Source: an uncultured Planctomycetaceae bacterium (lineage in GTDB: Bacteria > Planctomycetota > Planctomycetia > Pirellulales > Pirellulaceae). From it: a DNA stretch of 13,259 bases. Shown in pieces: positions 7,201 through 13,259 of the stretch. The position numbers were made by a program, and so were the translations under genes. Below the pieces are notes generated by a model. It searched no databases. It saw nothing but the letters and a program-made list of their open reading frames with translations, and was not told the DNA's origin. Location: positions 1 to 13,259 of the forward strand of contig CAIYOB010001263.1 in NCBI GenBank assembly GCA_903927685.1, in the 5' to 3' direction. The number at the start of each line of letters is the position of its first letter. Position 1 is the stretch's first letter.

Positions 7201-8019
7201 TCACCCCTTCGCTTGCGAGAGTTCCACAGAGCGTCTGGTCGCCGCCTCGACCGCCGCCAGCAACGCCGCCCGCAAACCCCGTTCTTCTAACGCCTGCAAT
7301 CCCGCGATCGTCGTCCCGCCCGGACTGGCTACCCGGTCCTTCAGGACGGCCGGATGCTCGCCGCTGGCCAGCACCATCCGCGCCCCGCCCAGCACGGTCT
7401 GCGCCGCCAGTTTCGTCGCCGTCGCACGCGGCAGGCCGGCCCGCACCCCGCCATCGCTCAACGCCTCGATCATGGTATACACAAAGGCCGGACCGGATCC
7501 CGACAATCCCGTCACGGCGTCCAGCAGGCCTTCCTCCACCTCGACCGCGATCCCCACTGCGCCCAGCAGTTCCCCGACCAGTTCGGCGTCCTGACGGGTC
7601 GCGCCCGGCCCCGGGGCGTAACCGGACGCGCCGGCGCCGACCAGGCACGGGGTGTTCGGCATGACCCGCACGACGCGCGGCGTGCCCAAGCCGGCGATCA
7701 GTTTGGCCAAGGGCGTACCCGCCAGAATCGAGACCAGCAACTTGTCGGGCCCGCAACCGCCCCGCACCTCGGCCATCACCTCGCTGGCCTTCTGCGGCTT
7801 GACCGCCAGCACGATCACTTCCGCAGCGGCGACCACAGCGAAGTTGTCGTCCACCAACCGGGCGCCGGCGACCTGCGCAGCAAACTCCGCCCGGGCCGCC
7901 TCGACGGGATCATACGCCACCAAGTGCCGCGCGGACGTCAAGCCGGCGCGGACCAGCCCGCCCGCCAGCGCCCGCGCCATCTGGCCGGCACCGATGAAAC
8001 CGATCGTCTGCTGGATCAT
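7201..8019 (-). CDS. proC: Pyrroline-5-carboxylate reductase
   Basis: A 272-aa cytosolic enzyme for the last step of proline synthesis, reducing pyrroline-5-carboxylate to proline with NAD(P)H. The N-terminal Rossmann motif is GFIGAGQMARAL (residues 7-18). VLAVKPQ and VRVMPNTPCLVGAGA follow in the expected order. The C-terminal dimerisation and substrate domain has GLSGSGPAFVY and the family signature DRVASPGGTTIAGL. Length is normal. The ATG at 8019 is one base from the stop codon of the DUF1080 gene, with a GGGGACAG sequence upstream, so translation is probably coupled. ProC beside an EF-P paralogue is suggestive, since EF-P proteins act at proline codons, but this is only context. Confidence 0.96.
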   Translation of the reverse strand: MIQQTIGFIGAGQMARALAGGLVRAGLTSARHLVAYDPVEAARAEFAAQVAGARLVDDNFAVVAAAEVIVLAVKPQKASEVMAEVRGGCGPDKLLVSILAGTPLAKLIAGLGTPRVVRVMPNTPCLVGAGASGYAPGPGATRQDAELVGELLGAVGIAVEVEEGLLDAVTGLSGSGPAFVYTMIEALSDGGVRAGLPRATATKLAAQTVLGGARMVLASGEHPAVLKDRVASPGGTTIAGLQALEERGLRAALLAAVEAATRRSVELSQAKG

Positions 8020-8020
8020 G

Positions 8021-9328
8021 TTACTGTCCCCCCGGCGCCCGCGGTCCCCACTCGGCGATCCGCAAATTGCGGAACGAGATGTTCGTCGTCGGATCGTGCC
8101 CCTGAATCATGATCGTCCCGGGTTCCAGCCGCAATCCCTTTCGCGGATTGGCGTCCGCCGGGCGATCGTCGGTCCAATCGCTGACCTGATACCCGTTCAC
8201 CCACGCCGCCATGTGCGGGCCGTCGGCGACCAGCGTCATGGGAAACCACACCAGGTCGTCGGCGACGACACGCCGCGCACTCTGTCGCCGAAAGAACCCG
8301 CCCGTGCCGCAGTCCTGCGGCTGGGTGCGATCGCCGTTCTCGAATCCGTTGTGGATCTGGCATTCGTAGCCGTTCATCTGCTCGCCGGGAATGCAGCGGA
8401 AGAAGACGCCCGAATTCAACCGCGGAGCGTGAGTCTGACATTCTAGCTGCAGGGCAAAGTCACCGTACTGCTTCTCCGTCTCCAACTGGCCCCGCCCGTT
8501 CTCGACGTGCAATTCGCCCTCGCCGGTGACCGTGAACTTGCTGGCCATGTCGGGATAGGACTTCCAACCCGTCAGATCCCGGCCGTTGAGCAGGTTCGTC
8601 ATGCCTAGCGGTTTGAGGCGGATATTCCGGAACGCGACCTTGCCGGAATTCAACTGCAGGCCGATATGCCCCCGCCGCAACGGCTTGGGGTCGGTATAGT
8701 CCACCGCGGGCTGATCGTTCACCTTGATCGCCACCCGGCCGCCGTCCACCGTGGCCTCGAACGTGTGCCACTGACCGCTGGGGGCCGCGACCTCGGCCTT
8801 CTGACGGTGGACCAAGCTGCCGGTCGGAAAGGGATTATCCGCTTCGGCGATGTTCAGTTCGTAACAGTCCGCTGCGGGATCCAGCGGCTGTGGCGGCGTG
8901 TGCAGAAAGATCCCACTGTTTGTGCCGGGCTCGGAGCGAAAATCCACCCGCAGGACATAGTCGGCAAACTGCGTGGTCGTATACAGCAGTCCTTTTTCGC
9001 CGGAACCGACGAGGATCGCGCCGTCTTCGACCCGCCAGTCGGCTTGACTGCCCGCTTTCCAGCCGAACAGCGTCTGGCCGTCGAACAGCGAAATCCAGCC
9101 GTCCGCCAGTTCGGCCGCCGCCAGCAGCACCGGTTCCGGCGCAGGCGTCGGCGCCGCCGTCGTTGCCAGTTCGTCCGCGGCCGGACCGACAGCCGGCTGC
9201 GCCACTCCTTGGTTTGCCACCGCCTGTTGCGGCGGGCCGGCCGAGCCACAAGACGACAACGTGGTCAACGTGCCGACGGCCAGAATCACGCAAATCGCGA
9301 CCGGCAAGTGATGGAAGCGCGAAGACAT
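8021..9328 (-). CDS. Lipoprotein with two DUF1080 (3-keto-disaccharide hydrolase-like) domains
   Basis: A 435-aa exported protein. The N-terminus has a hydrophobic core and lipobox LSSC with Cys27, predicting a lipoprotein. A spacer rich in Ala, Pro and Thr (28-70) follows. Two DUF1080 domains come next: the first starts with WISLFDGQTLFGW near 77 and has NSGIFLHTP; the second starts with LLNGRDLTGWKSYPD near 246 and has NSGVFFRCIPGEQMNGYECQ. The DUF1080 fold is a laminin-G/concanavalin-like sandwich; characterised members cleave 3-keto-glucosides, and the family is greatly expanded in planctomycetes. The start is the ATG at 9328 with GAGGGGA upstream; a TTG directly before it is not needed. 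It is the first gene of the minus-strand run and is divergent from the permease. Confidence 0.9.
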   Translation of the reverse strand: MSSRFHHLPVAICVILAVGTLTTLSSCGSAGPPQQAVANQGVAQPAVGPAADELATTAAPTPAPEPVLLAAAELADGWISLFDGQTLFGWKAGSQADWRVEDGAILVGSGEKGLLYTTTQFADYVLRVDFRSEPGTNSGIFLHTPPQPLDPAADCYELNIAEADNPFPTGSLVHRQKAEVAAPSGQWHTFEATVDGGRVAIKVNDQPAVDYTDPKPLRRGHIGLQLNSGKVAFRNIRLKPLGMTNLLNGRDLTGWKSYPDMASKFTVTGEGELHVENGRGQLETEKQYGDFALQLECQTHAPRLNSGVFFRCIPGEQMNGYECQIHNGFENGDRTQPQDCGTGGFFRRQSARRVVADDLVWFPMTLVADGPHMAAWVNGYQVSDWTDDRPADANPRKGLRLEPGTIMIQGHDPTTNISFRNLRIAEWGPRAPGGQ

Positions 9329-9469
9329 CAAAAATCCCCTCTACAAGGGAATCGAGCCAAAACAAGCGCAGGGAAGCCCTGCCCGGTTTGTCCCGTTCCG
9401 CTTAGAATCTCCAGGTTGAACAGCTACAAATCTAACAACAAGTCGTGTCCTGGAACAGGGTAAGAGACG
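9329..9469. promoter_or_regulatory. Divergent intergenic region, DUF1080 lipoprotein / permease
   Basis: These 141 bp must hold promoters for both directions. A perfect hairpin GCAGGG-AAG-CCCTGC spans 9368-9382. TAGAAT (9403-9408) could be a plus-strand -10 box, but its -35 position (about 9380-9385) is poor. The minus strand offers only weak TTGTAG/TCTAAG-like boxes. The two ribosome binding sites lie at the ends, near 9335-9341 (minus) and 9457-9466 (plus). I cannot fix a transcription start. Confidence 0.35.
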
Positions 9470-10324
9470 ATGACCGAGCAACCTTCCTACGGCAAAATCC
9501 TGCTGACCTTTGCCAGGAACAGCCTGATTCGCGACATGACGTTCCGCACGAATTTCATCCTGGATTGCGTTTCCTCGATCTCTTGGGCCCTGATGAACAT
9601 CGGTTTTTACCTGATCGTCTTCACGCACGTGGATTCCATTGGTCCGGAATGGGGCTGGGGAAAACATGAGTTTTTTGTCTTTTTGGGGACGACTTGGCTG
9701 ATCAACAGCCTGATCCAGTCGTTTTGCATGCCAAACGCGAGCGAATTCAGCGAGTTGATCCGGACCGGCAACCTGGATTTCGCCCTGCTGAAACCGATCG
9801 ATACCCAGTTCCTGATTTCGTTCCAGCGGGTCGAGTGGTCGTCGCTGGCCAACCTGTTGACCGCGTTGGCCCTGCTGGGGGTCAGCCTCTGGCACCTGAC
9901 CACCCGGCCCGTGAGTCCGCTGGTGCTCGATTGGACGGTGGTTCTGCTGTACCCGGTCTACGTCCTGACAGGCGCGGCGATCCTGTACAGCTTGACGATC
10001 GCGTTGGCGGCGACCAGCATTTGGCTGGGCCGCAACCAATCGCTGTACGATTTCTGGTTTTACATCACGAACTTTGCCCGCTATCCGATGGAGATCTATC
10101 GCCGGGGCTGGGGAATTCCCCTGTGGGGCTTCTTCACGTTCGTTATCCCGGTGCTGGTCGTGGTCAACGTCCCGGCCCGCCTGCTGGCCCAACCGCTGCA
10201 CCCGCGAGCGTGGTGGGAATGGCCCTTGGCCGGATTCGCCCTGGTGGCGACCGTGCTTAGCCTGCTGGGCTCGCGCTGGGTGTTCAACCGGGCGCTGCTG
10301 AGTTATCGGAGTGCGAGCAGTTAG
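9470..10324 (+). CDS. ABC-2 type transporter permease (ABC2_membrane_6 / DUF990-like)
   Basis: A 284-aa inner-membrane protein with about six hydrophobic helices (near 28-50, 66-86, 120-140, 153-185, 213-235 and 251-272). The segment SELIRTGNLDFALLKPIDTQF near residues 92-112 is characteristic of this permease family, which works with an ATPase and usually a second permease in export. No ATPase or partner permease is in the window; the next genes are a nuclease-like gene and, divergently, a lipoprotein. The ATG at 9470 has only a modest AGGG/AAGAG site. The last 34 codons (W251 to S284, final helix and tail) are repeated almost exactly at 11357-11461, so the present 3' end may be a replacement supplied by an insertion. 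Confidence 0.87.
   Translation: MTEQPSYGKILLTFARNSLIRDMTFRTNFILDCVSSISWALMNIGFYLIVFTHVDSIGPEWGWGKHEFFVFLGTTWLINSLIQSFCMPNASEFSELIRTGNLDFALLKPIDTQFLISFQRVEWSSLANLLTALALLGVSLWHLTTRPVSPLVLDWTVVLLYPVYVLTGAAILYSLTIALAATSIWLGRNQSLYDFWFYITNFARYPMEIYRRGWGIPLWGFFTFVIPVLVVVNVPARLLAQPLHPRAWWEWPLAGFALVATVLSLLGSRWVFNRALLSYRSASS
10219..10322 (+). repeat. Direct repeat copy 1: permease 3' end
   Basis: 104 bases matching 11356-11459 at 98 positions (offset 1137). The match begins at codon 251 of the permease and stops at the first base of its stop codon. Sequences before and after it are unrelated between the two copies. Copy 1 ends in TAG, copy 2 in TGA. Confidence 0.95.
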
Positions 10325-10417
10325 GCGTGTCGGAGCCGAGGCAGCCCTTTTTCCCGCGGGGGCCGGACTCCCTCTCTCGCCGAACTCGTGTGGCATTCTC
10401 GGCGCGTGTGGGCACGG

Positions 10418-10423
10418 TATGGT
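10418..10423 (+). promoter_or_regulatory. Possible -10 box of the PD-(D/E)XK gene
   Basis: TATGGT lies 11 bases before the ATG at 10435. Transcription would begin only a few bases before the start codon, and no Shine-Dalgarno sequence is present, so a nearly leaderless message is possible. I find no convincing -35 box at the usual distance. Confidence 0.3.
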
Positions 10424-10434
10424 AAACTGCTGCG

Positions 10435-11322
10435 ATGAACACCCCGTCGCAATTCGACAGTCCCGGACACGCAGACCGGCCGGGCAAGATCCGCACTTGG
10501 TGGCACCCGCTGTTAGCGCGGCTGTTGGACTACGAGTTGGCTACGGCCTACGCGGTGGGCGACGAGGTGCTGGTTGGCCGACTGCCGTTGCGGGTGGATA
10601 TTCTCCTGATTCGCCGCCAGGCGGGGCAACTGCCAGAGACCAGCCGCCGCGACTTGTCCGTGCTGCTCCCCCTGCTGAATCGCTTCACGCTGATCGAATT
10701 CAAGGGGCCCACCGATACGTTGGAGCCGGGAGACTTGGCACACTTGGCGGGCTGTGCTTTCCTGTGGCACAGCCAGCAGGCTGAGCGAGTTCCTCAGGCG
10801 GATGTCTCCCTGGTCGTGCTGGCGCCGACGGTTAACGAGGCGGTCCGCGACGAGCTGCTTTCCTTGGGCTGGCAGACCAGGGAGGACGCTCCCGGCGTGC
10901 ATCGCATTTCCGGCGGTCCCTTCACAATGTGGCTGGTCGAGACTGACGTGATGGCGAGACTGGGACAACCGATCCTGTCGTTGGTGAGCCGAGTTTTCCT
11001 GAACGAGCCCGAGCGTATAATAGAGAAACTGACGCGGAGCGGGCACGGATTGTTGTTGTGCTACACACTGCAACAGATTGGGCAGTTCCGCAGTTTGGGC
11101 GAGGAGTTTGTGATGCAGCACGCAGACACGCAATACATGACCGAGTTGGAAGAGGAACTGCAGACCGCTGTGTTGGAGGCGATTCCCGTCGAGAAACGCC
11201 TGCGCGGGCTGCCCGCGGAAGAACGCCTGCGCGGGCTTACCGCCGAAGAAATGGCGGAGGGCTTGACCGAAGAGCAGGCAACGCGTCTTCGGGAACTGCT
11301 CGAGCTTAGGCCGGCGAAGTAA
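10435..11322 (+). CDS. PD-(D/E)XK nuclease-like protein with C-terminal 9-residue repeats
   Basis: A 295-aa soluble protein. The N-terminal half fits a PD-(D/E)XK (Rpn/restriction-like) core: helix with Glu34 (LLDYELATAY), Asp55 in PLRVDILLIR, then the E-x-K motif as Glu88-Phe-Lys90 in LIEFKGPTD, followed by a helical AHLAGCAFLWH. Such folds cut DNA with bound magnesium; activity here is inferred, not shown. The middle (about 130-235) is not recognised. The C-terminus (251-280) has three repeats of nine residues built on E-x-R-L-R-G-L. Similar RLRGL-repeat proteins occur in many copies in planctomycetes and cyanobacteria, as far as I recall. The gene lies between two copies of the permease 3' end and so may be the cargo or agent of an insertion. 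It lacks a ribosome binding site. Confidence 0.75.
   Translation: MNTPSQFDSPGHADRPGKIRTWWHPLLARLLDYELATAYAVGDEVLVGRLPLRVDILLIRRQAGQLPETSRRDLSVLLPLLNRFTLIEFKGPTDTLEPGDLAHLAGCAFLWHSQQAERVPQADVSLVVLAPTVNEAVRDELLSLGWQTREDAPGVHRISGGPFTMWLVETDVMARLGQPILSLVSRVFLNEPERIIEKLTRSGHGLLLCYTLQQIGQFRSLGEEFVMQHADTQYMTELEEELQTAVLEAIPVEKRLRGLPAEERLRGLTAEEMAEGLTEEQATRLRELLELRPAK
11191..11271 (+). repeat. Three tandem 27-bp coding repeats
   Basis: Units start at 11191, 11218 and 11245 and encode EKRLRGLPA, EERLRGLTA and EEMAEGLTE. The first two share the 12-base core CGCCTGCGCGGG exactly; the third has diverged. The number of units probably varies by slippage or unequal recombination. Confidence 0.8.
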
Positions 11323-11355
11323 ATGCCGCAGCGCCGTGGGCGCGAACCTGGCGGT

Positions 11356-11459
11356 ATGGCTCCTGGCCGGGTTCGCCCTGGTGGCGACGGTGCTTGGCCT
11401 GCTGGGCTCGCGTTGGGTGTTCAACCGGGCGCTGCTGAGTTATCGGAGTGCGAGCAGTT
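11356..11459 (+). repeat. Direct repeat copy 2: permease 3' end
   Basis: Partner of 10219-10322 with six mismatches in 104 bases. The match ends at the stop codon, 2 bp before the convergent ankyrin gene ends. Confidence 0.95.
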
Positions 11460-11461
11460 GA
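11357..11461 (+). pseudogene. Detached 3' fragment of the ABC-2 permease
   Basis: Encodes 34 residues from WLLAGFALVATVLG to YRSASS, then TGA. It differs from the permease tail by two amino acids (Pro to Leu, Ser to Gly); the other differences are silent. No start codon with a ribosome binding site precedes it in this frame, and the codons just upstream are unrelated to the permease. It is most simply the original end of the permease gene, cut off by the inserted unit, or a recombination remnant. Confidence 0.75.
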
Positions 11462-11463
11462 TC

Positions 11464-12657
11464 CTATTCGGGCTCCACATGCCGTGCGCCGGCCGCCGCT
11501 TCCTCCAGCAGCTTACCGATGGCCAGGTGTTTCCGCTGCGCCGCTGCCAGGGGCGTCTCTCCCGTCCGATCAGGGATCATGGGATCGGCACCAGCGGCCA
11601 CCAGCATCCGAATCACTGGTTCGTAGTTGTTGCTGACGGCCCGGTGAAGTGGCGTGAGTTGGTTCATGCCGCGAGTATTCACATCGGCACCCAGTGCGAT
11701 CAACGTGGCGATGACCTCCGAGTTGCCCCCCCCGGCAATGTCCGCGAGCGGAGTGTCGCCGAAGTCGTCGCGAGCGTTGACGTCGAGCCCTTGAGCCGCA
11801 AGTCGCCGGATCAACTCCGGATGCCCGCTTCGAGCCGCGAGGTGCAGGGGCGTTTGTCCGCGGTTTTCGGTCGTGTCCAACGGCGCCCCTGACTGAATCA
11901 AGAACTCGCACATGTCGGTATATCCTCGCTCCAACGCAAGGCCAAGAAGCGTTGGACCTTCTCCAGGCCGCGCCGCGTAAATGGGGCGGAAACGCTGCCG
12001 CAAAAGCTTCGGATTCTGCTTGACGGACGCCGCGAGTTCGTTCAGTCGCCCAAAGGCGGCCATCTCGCGGGGGCCGTAGGGCAGGCCATACTCGCGGAGC
12101 AGATCACCCATCGAGGCATCCGAGGCGGCGACGGCGAAGTCCATCCCGTTGCGGCGATTGGCTTCGCTGTGCACGTCGGCTCCCCGCTCTACCAGGCTCC
12201 GGACTATCGCCAAGCGAACCCGCAATGGCTGGCTGCACGCAATCGCGACATGCAGTGGGCGACCGTACAATTCGCGACCGAACCGTTGCGAGGAGTCGTA
12301 GCGCTCGATGTCCGCCCCCGCGTCGAGCAGCAATTCCATCATCGTGATGTTGCCTTCGACGATCGACAAGTGAAGGAACGACGGGCCAGCGCCCACAACC
12401 TGACTCGCCCGGGCGCCCCTGTGGATTGCAGTATACGCCAACTTCACGTCGTTTTCTTGGACCGCCAAGATCAGATCCCTTTGAGCCTGCTGCGCCCTGC
12501 GGACGGCAGTCTGGAATTGGCGTTCCCGTCCGGCGCGATGGAGCGCCGGCGAGATTATGGCCAACAGCAACCCGACGGCGGCGAGCAGGACAAATGCCTG
12601 TCGCAGGCTGAATTGAAAGAACCGATGCCGTTGCGGCAAATGGCCTGGAAGGTTCAT
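11464..12657 (-). CDS. Membrane-anchored ankyrin-repeat protein
   Basis: A 397-aa protein. The N-terminus is short and basic, with FFQFSLRQAFVLLAAVGLLL (13-32), a single membrane helix preceded by the QFSLR-type motif frequent in planctomycete membrane proteins. A coiled-coil-like segment (about 42-62) follows. At least six ankyrin-like repeats come next, clearest in the second half: TPLHLAARSGHPELIRRLAAQGLDVNARD, then further units with ALGADVNTR and TPLHRAVSNNYEPVIRMLVAAGADP. Ankyrin repeats bind other proteins; the partner is unknown. The C-terminus probably faces the cytoplasm or periplasm, which cannot be decided here. The start at 12657 was preferred to 12777 because it gives the typical N-terminus and leaves a good promoter upstream. 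It converges with the permease-tail fragment, 2 bp apart. Confidence 0.85.
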   Translation of the reverse strand: MNLPGHLPQRHRFFQFSLRQAFVLLAAVGLLLAIISPALHRAGRERQFQTAVRRAQQAQRDLILAVQENDVKLAYTAIHRGARASQVVGAGPSFLHLSIVEGNITMMELLLDAGADIERYDSSQRFGRELYGRPLHVAIACSQPLRVRLAIVRSLVERGADVHSEANRRNGMDFAVAASDASMGDLLREYGLPYGPREMAAFGRLNELAASVKQNPKLLRQRFRPIYAARPGEGPTLLGLALERGYTDMCEFLIQSGAPLDTTENRGQTPLHLAARSGHPELIRRLAAQGLDVNARDDFGDTPLADIAGGGNSEVIATLIALGADVNTRGMNQLTPLHRAVSNNYEPVIRMLVAAGADPMIPDRTGETPLAAAQRKHLAIGKLLEEAAAGARHVEPE

Positions 12658-12715
12658 GACACCCCCGGTTTTGGGCGTCTTGCTGGCGAAGTCGTTCCCC
12701 GCTCGGACAGCAGGG

Positions 12716-12745
12716 AGTATACTCCGGGCAGACAATCCTCTGCAA
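12716..12745 (-). promoter_or_regulatory. Sigma-70-like promoter of the ankyrin gene with palindromic -10
   Basis: On the minus strand TTGCAG (12745-12740) is followed after 18 bases by TATACT (12721-12716), giving a leader of about 50 bases. The -10 box lies in the perfect palindrome GGAGTATACTCC (12714-12725), so the plus strand also reads TATACT (12718-12723), but with a poor -35 (TTCCCC). Confidence 0.5.
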
Positions 12746-12755
12746 CGGTCTGCTA

Positions 12756-12776
12756 TCGTACCCACTGTCGTACCCA
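12756..12776 (+). repeat. Direct repeat in the sulfatase upstream region
   Basis: TCGTACCCA occurs at 12756-12764 and again at 12768-12776, a 12-base period, just over one helix turn. It ends 15 bases before the sulfatase ribosome binding site and could be a regulator site; no regulator can be named. Confidence 0.4.
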
Positions 12777-12804
12777 TCGAGTACCGAAGGCAAGGAGATC
12801 AAGG

Positions 12805-13259
12805 ATGGGCGCATTGCAGAAGCTGCGTTGCTGCCTGGCAGGGCTCGTAGTCGTAGCTGCGTCGCCCCCAGTGGCGGCGGCAACGAAGGACGTACCACGT
12901 CCCAACGTCGTGATCATCCTGGCCGACGACATGGGGTTTTCCGACGCGGGATGTTATGGCGGCGAGATCCAGACGCCGAACCTGGACCAGCTGGCGGCCG
13001 GCGGCTTGCGATTCACCCAGTTCTACAACACGGGCCGCTGCTGGCCGACGCGCAGCGCGATCATGACGGGTTATTACCCGCAACAGATTCGCATGGACCC
13101 GCCCCGCGGACGTTTGCCGGGATGGGCGAGCCTGTTTCCGCACCACCTGCGGCCGCTGGGCTATCGCTGCTACCACGTGGGCAAGTGGCATGTGACCGGC
13201 GCCCCCAAGCCGGTCGCCGACGGCGGCTTCAATCGCTCGTACTGGTTCCAGGACTGGGA
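12805..13259 (+). CDS. Secreted sulfatase, 5' part (cut by window end)
   Basis: The first 151 codons of a type I (formylglycine-dependent) sulfatase, which hydrolyses sulfate esters, probably of polysaccharides, outside the cytoplasm. A signal peptide covers about residues 1-26 (LRCCLAGLVVVAAS core, cleavage near AAA). PNVVIILADDMGFSD supplies the metal-binding Asp41-Asp42. The active-site motif is C-W-P-T-R, Cys79 to Arg83, where Cys is converted to formylglycine, followed by SAIMTG. Lys127 and His129 in VGKWH complete the visible active-site residues. AAGGAG seven bases before the ATG decides the start. The frame is open to the last base; the rest lies beyond the window. Substrate cannot be told from this part. 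Confidence 0.94.
   Translation, partial: MGALQKLRCCLAGLVVVAASPPVAAATKDVPRPNVVIILADDMGFSDAGCYGGEIQTPNLDQLAAGGLRFTQFYNTGRCWPTRSAIMTGYYPQQIRMDPPRGRLPGWASLFPHHLRPLGYRCYHVGKWHVTGAPKPVADGGFNRSYWFQDW

Larger units (their letters stand above)
10323..11459 (+). mobile_element. Putative 1137-bp insertion carrying a PD-(D/E)XK gene and a substitute permease tail
   Basis: The unit is bounded by 104-bp direct repeats of permease coding sequence; it can equally be drawn as 10220-11356. It contains a promoter-like box, one nuclease-like gene and one copy of the permease tail. Deleting one repeat plus the interior leaves an open permease frame ending TGA at 11459-11461, just 2 bp from the convergent ankyrin stop codon. 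That tight fit suggests copy 2 is the original 3' end and copy 1 came with the insertion. No transposase, terminal inverted repeat or short target duplication is seen. The alternative is a tandem duplication of the permease followed by loss of most of the second copy. Confidence 0.5.

Noticed and set aside
7196..7756. Extension of the 80-aa protein back into proC
   Set aside because: The extension is a shadow frame of proC; the ATG at 7195 has its own ribosome binding site.
10513..11424. 303-codon minus-strand frame opposite the nuclease-like gene
   Set aside because: Its beginning, MNTQREPSR, matches another minus-strand frame only because both are antisense to the duplicated permease tail; no protein family is recognisable.
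11323..11892. 189-codon open frame on the plus strand
   Set aside because: Runs through the permease-tail repeat in the wrong frame and then opposite the ankyrin gene.

Overview
The window looks like a G+C-rich chromosome segment from a planctomycete (Planctomycetota, possibly Pirellulales-like). That placement is inferred from gene content: a secreted sulfatase with a C-W-P-T-R active site, a double-DUF1080 lipoprotein, a membrane-anchored ankyrin protein starting with the FSLRQ-type N-terminus common in this phylum, a eukaryote-like (type 2) isoleucyl-tRNA synthetase, and several short unknown proteins. No marker gene proves it. No tRNA, rRNA, CRISPR array or conventional insertion sequence was seen.

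Layout. Positions 1-94 hold overlapping inverted repeats and no gene. On the minus strand, 95-883 encodes an MddA-type methanethiol S-methyltransferase, preceded by a 338-bp non-coding stretch with nested inverted repeats. From 9328 down to 1222 the minus strand carries a compact run of eight genes: DUF1080 lipoprotein, proC, an 80-aa Cys-containing protein, a 161-aa unknown, efpL/yeiP-type elongation factor P paralogue, an extremely acidic 127-aa protein, ileS and purN. Gaps of 1, 5, 51, 8, 97, 71 and 8 bp suggest one or two operons; the best break is the 97-bp gap with a possible terminator after efpL. The theme is translation (EfpL, IleRS) and amino-acid/purine synthesis (ProC, PurN).

On the plus strand, 9470-10324 encodes a lone ABC-2 type permease. 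Its last 34 codons (final membrane helix plus tail) occur again at 11356-11461 with 98 of 104 bases identical, and a PD-(D/E)XK nuclease-like gene (10435-11322) lies between the copies. Removing the 1137-bp interval by recombination between the copies would restore an uninterrupted permease reading frame ending 2 bp from the convergent ankyrin gene. The nuclease gene therefore looks like an insertion that supplied a replacement 3' end for its host gene. This is the most unusual structure in the window and the best candidate for an undescribed mobile unit.

The right end holds the minus-strand ankyrin gene (11464-12657), a divergent promoter region with a palindromic -10 box, and the 5' part of a sulfatase running off the window (12805-13259).

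Starts were moved inward from the longest reading frame in several genes, because the longer versions begin with TTG or lack a ribosome binding site. All family assignments come from motif recognition by eye; no database search was possible.
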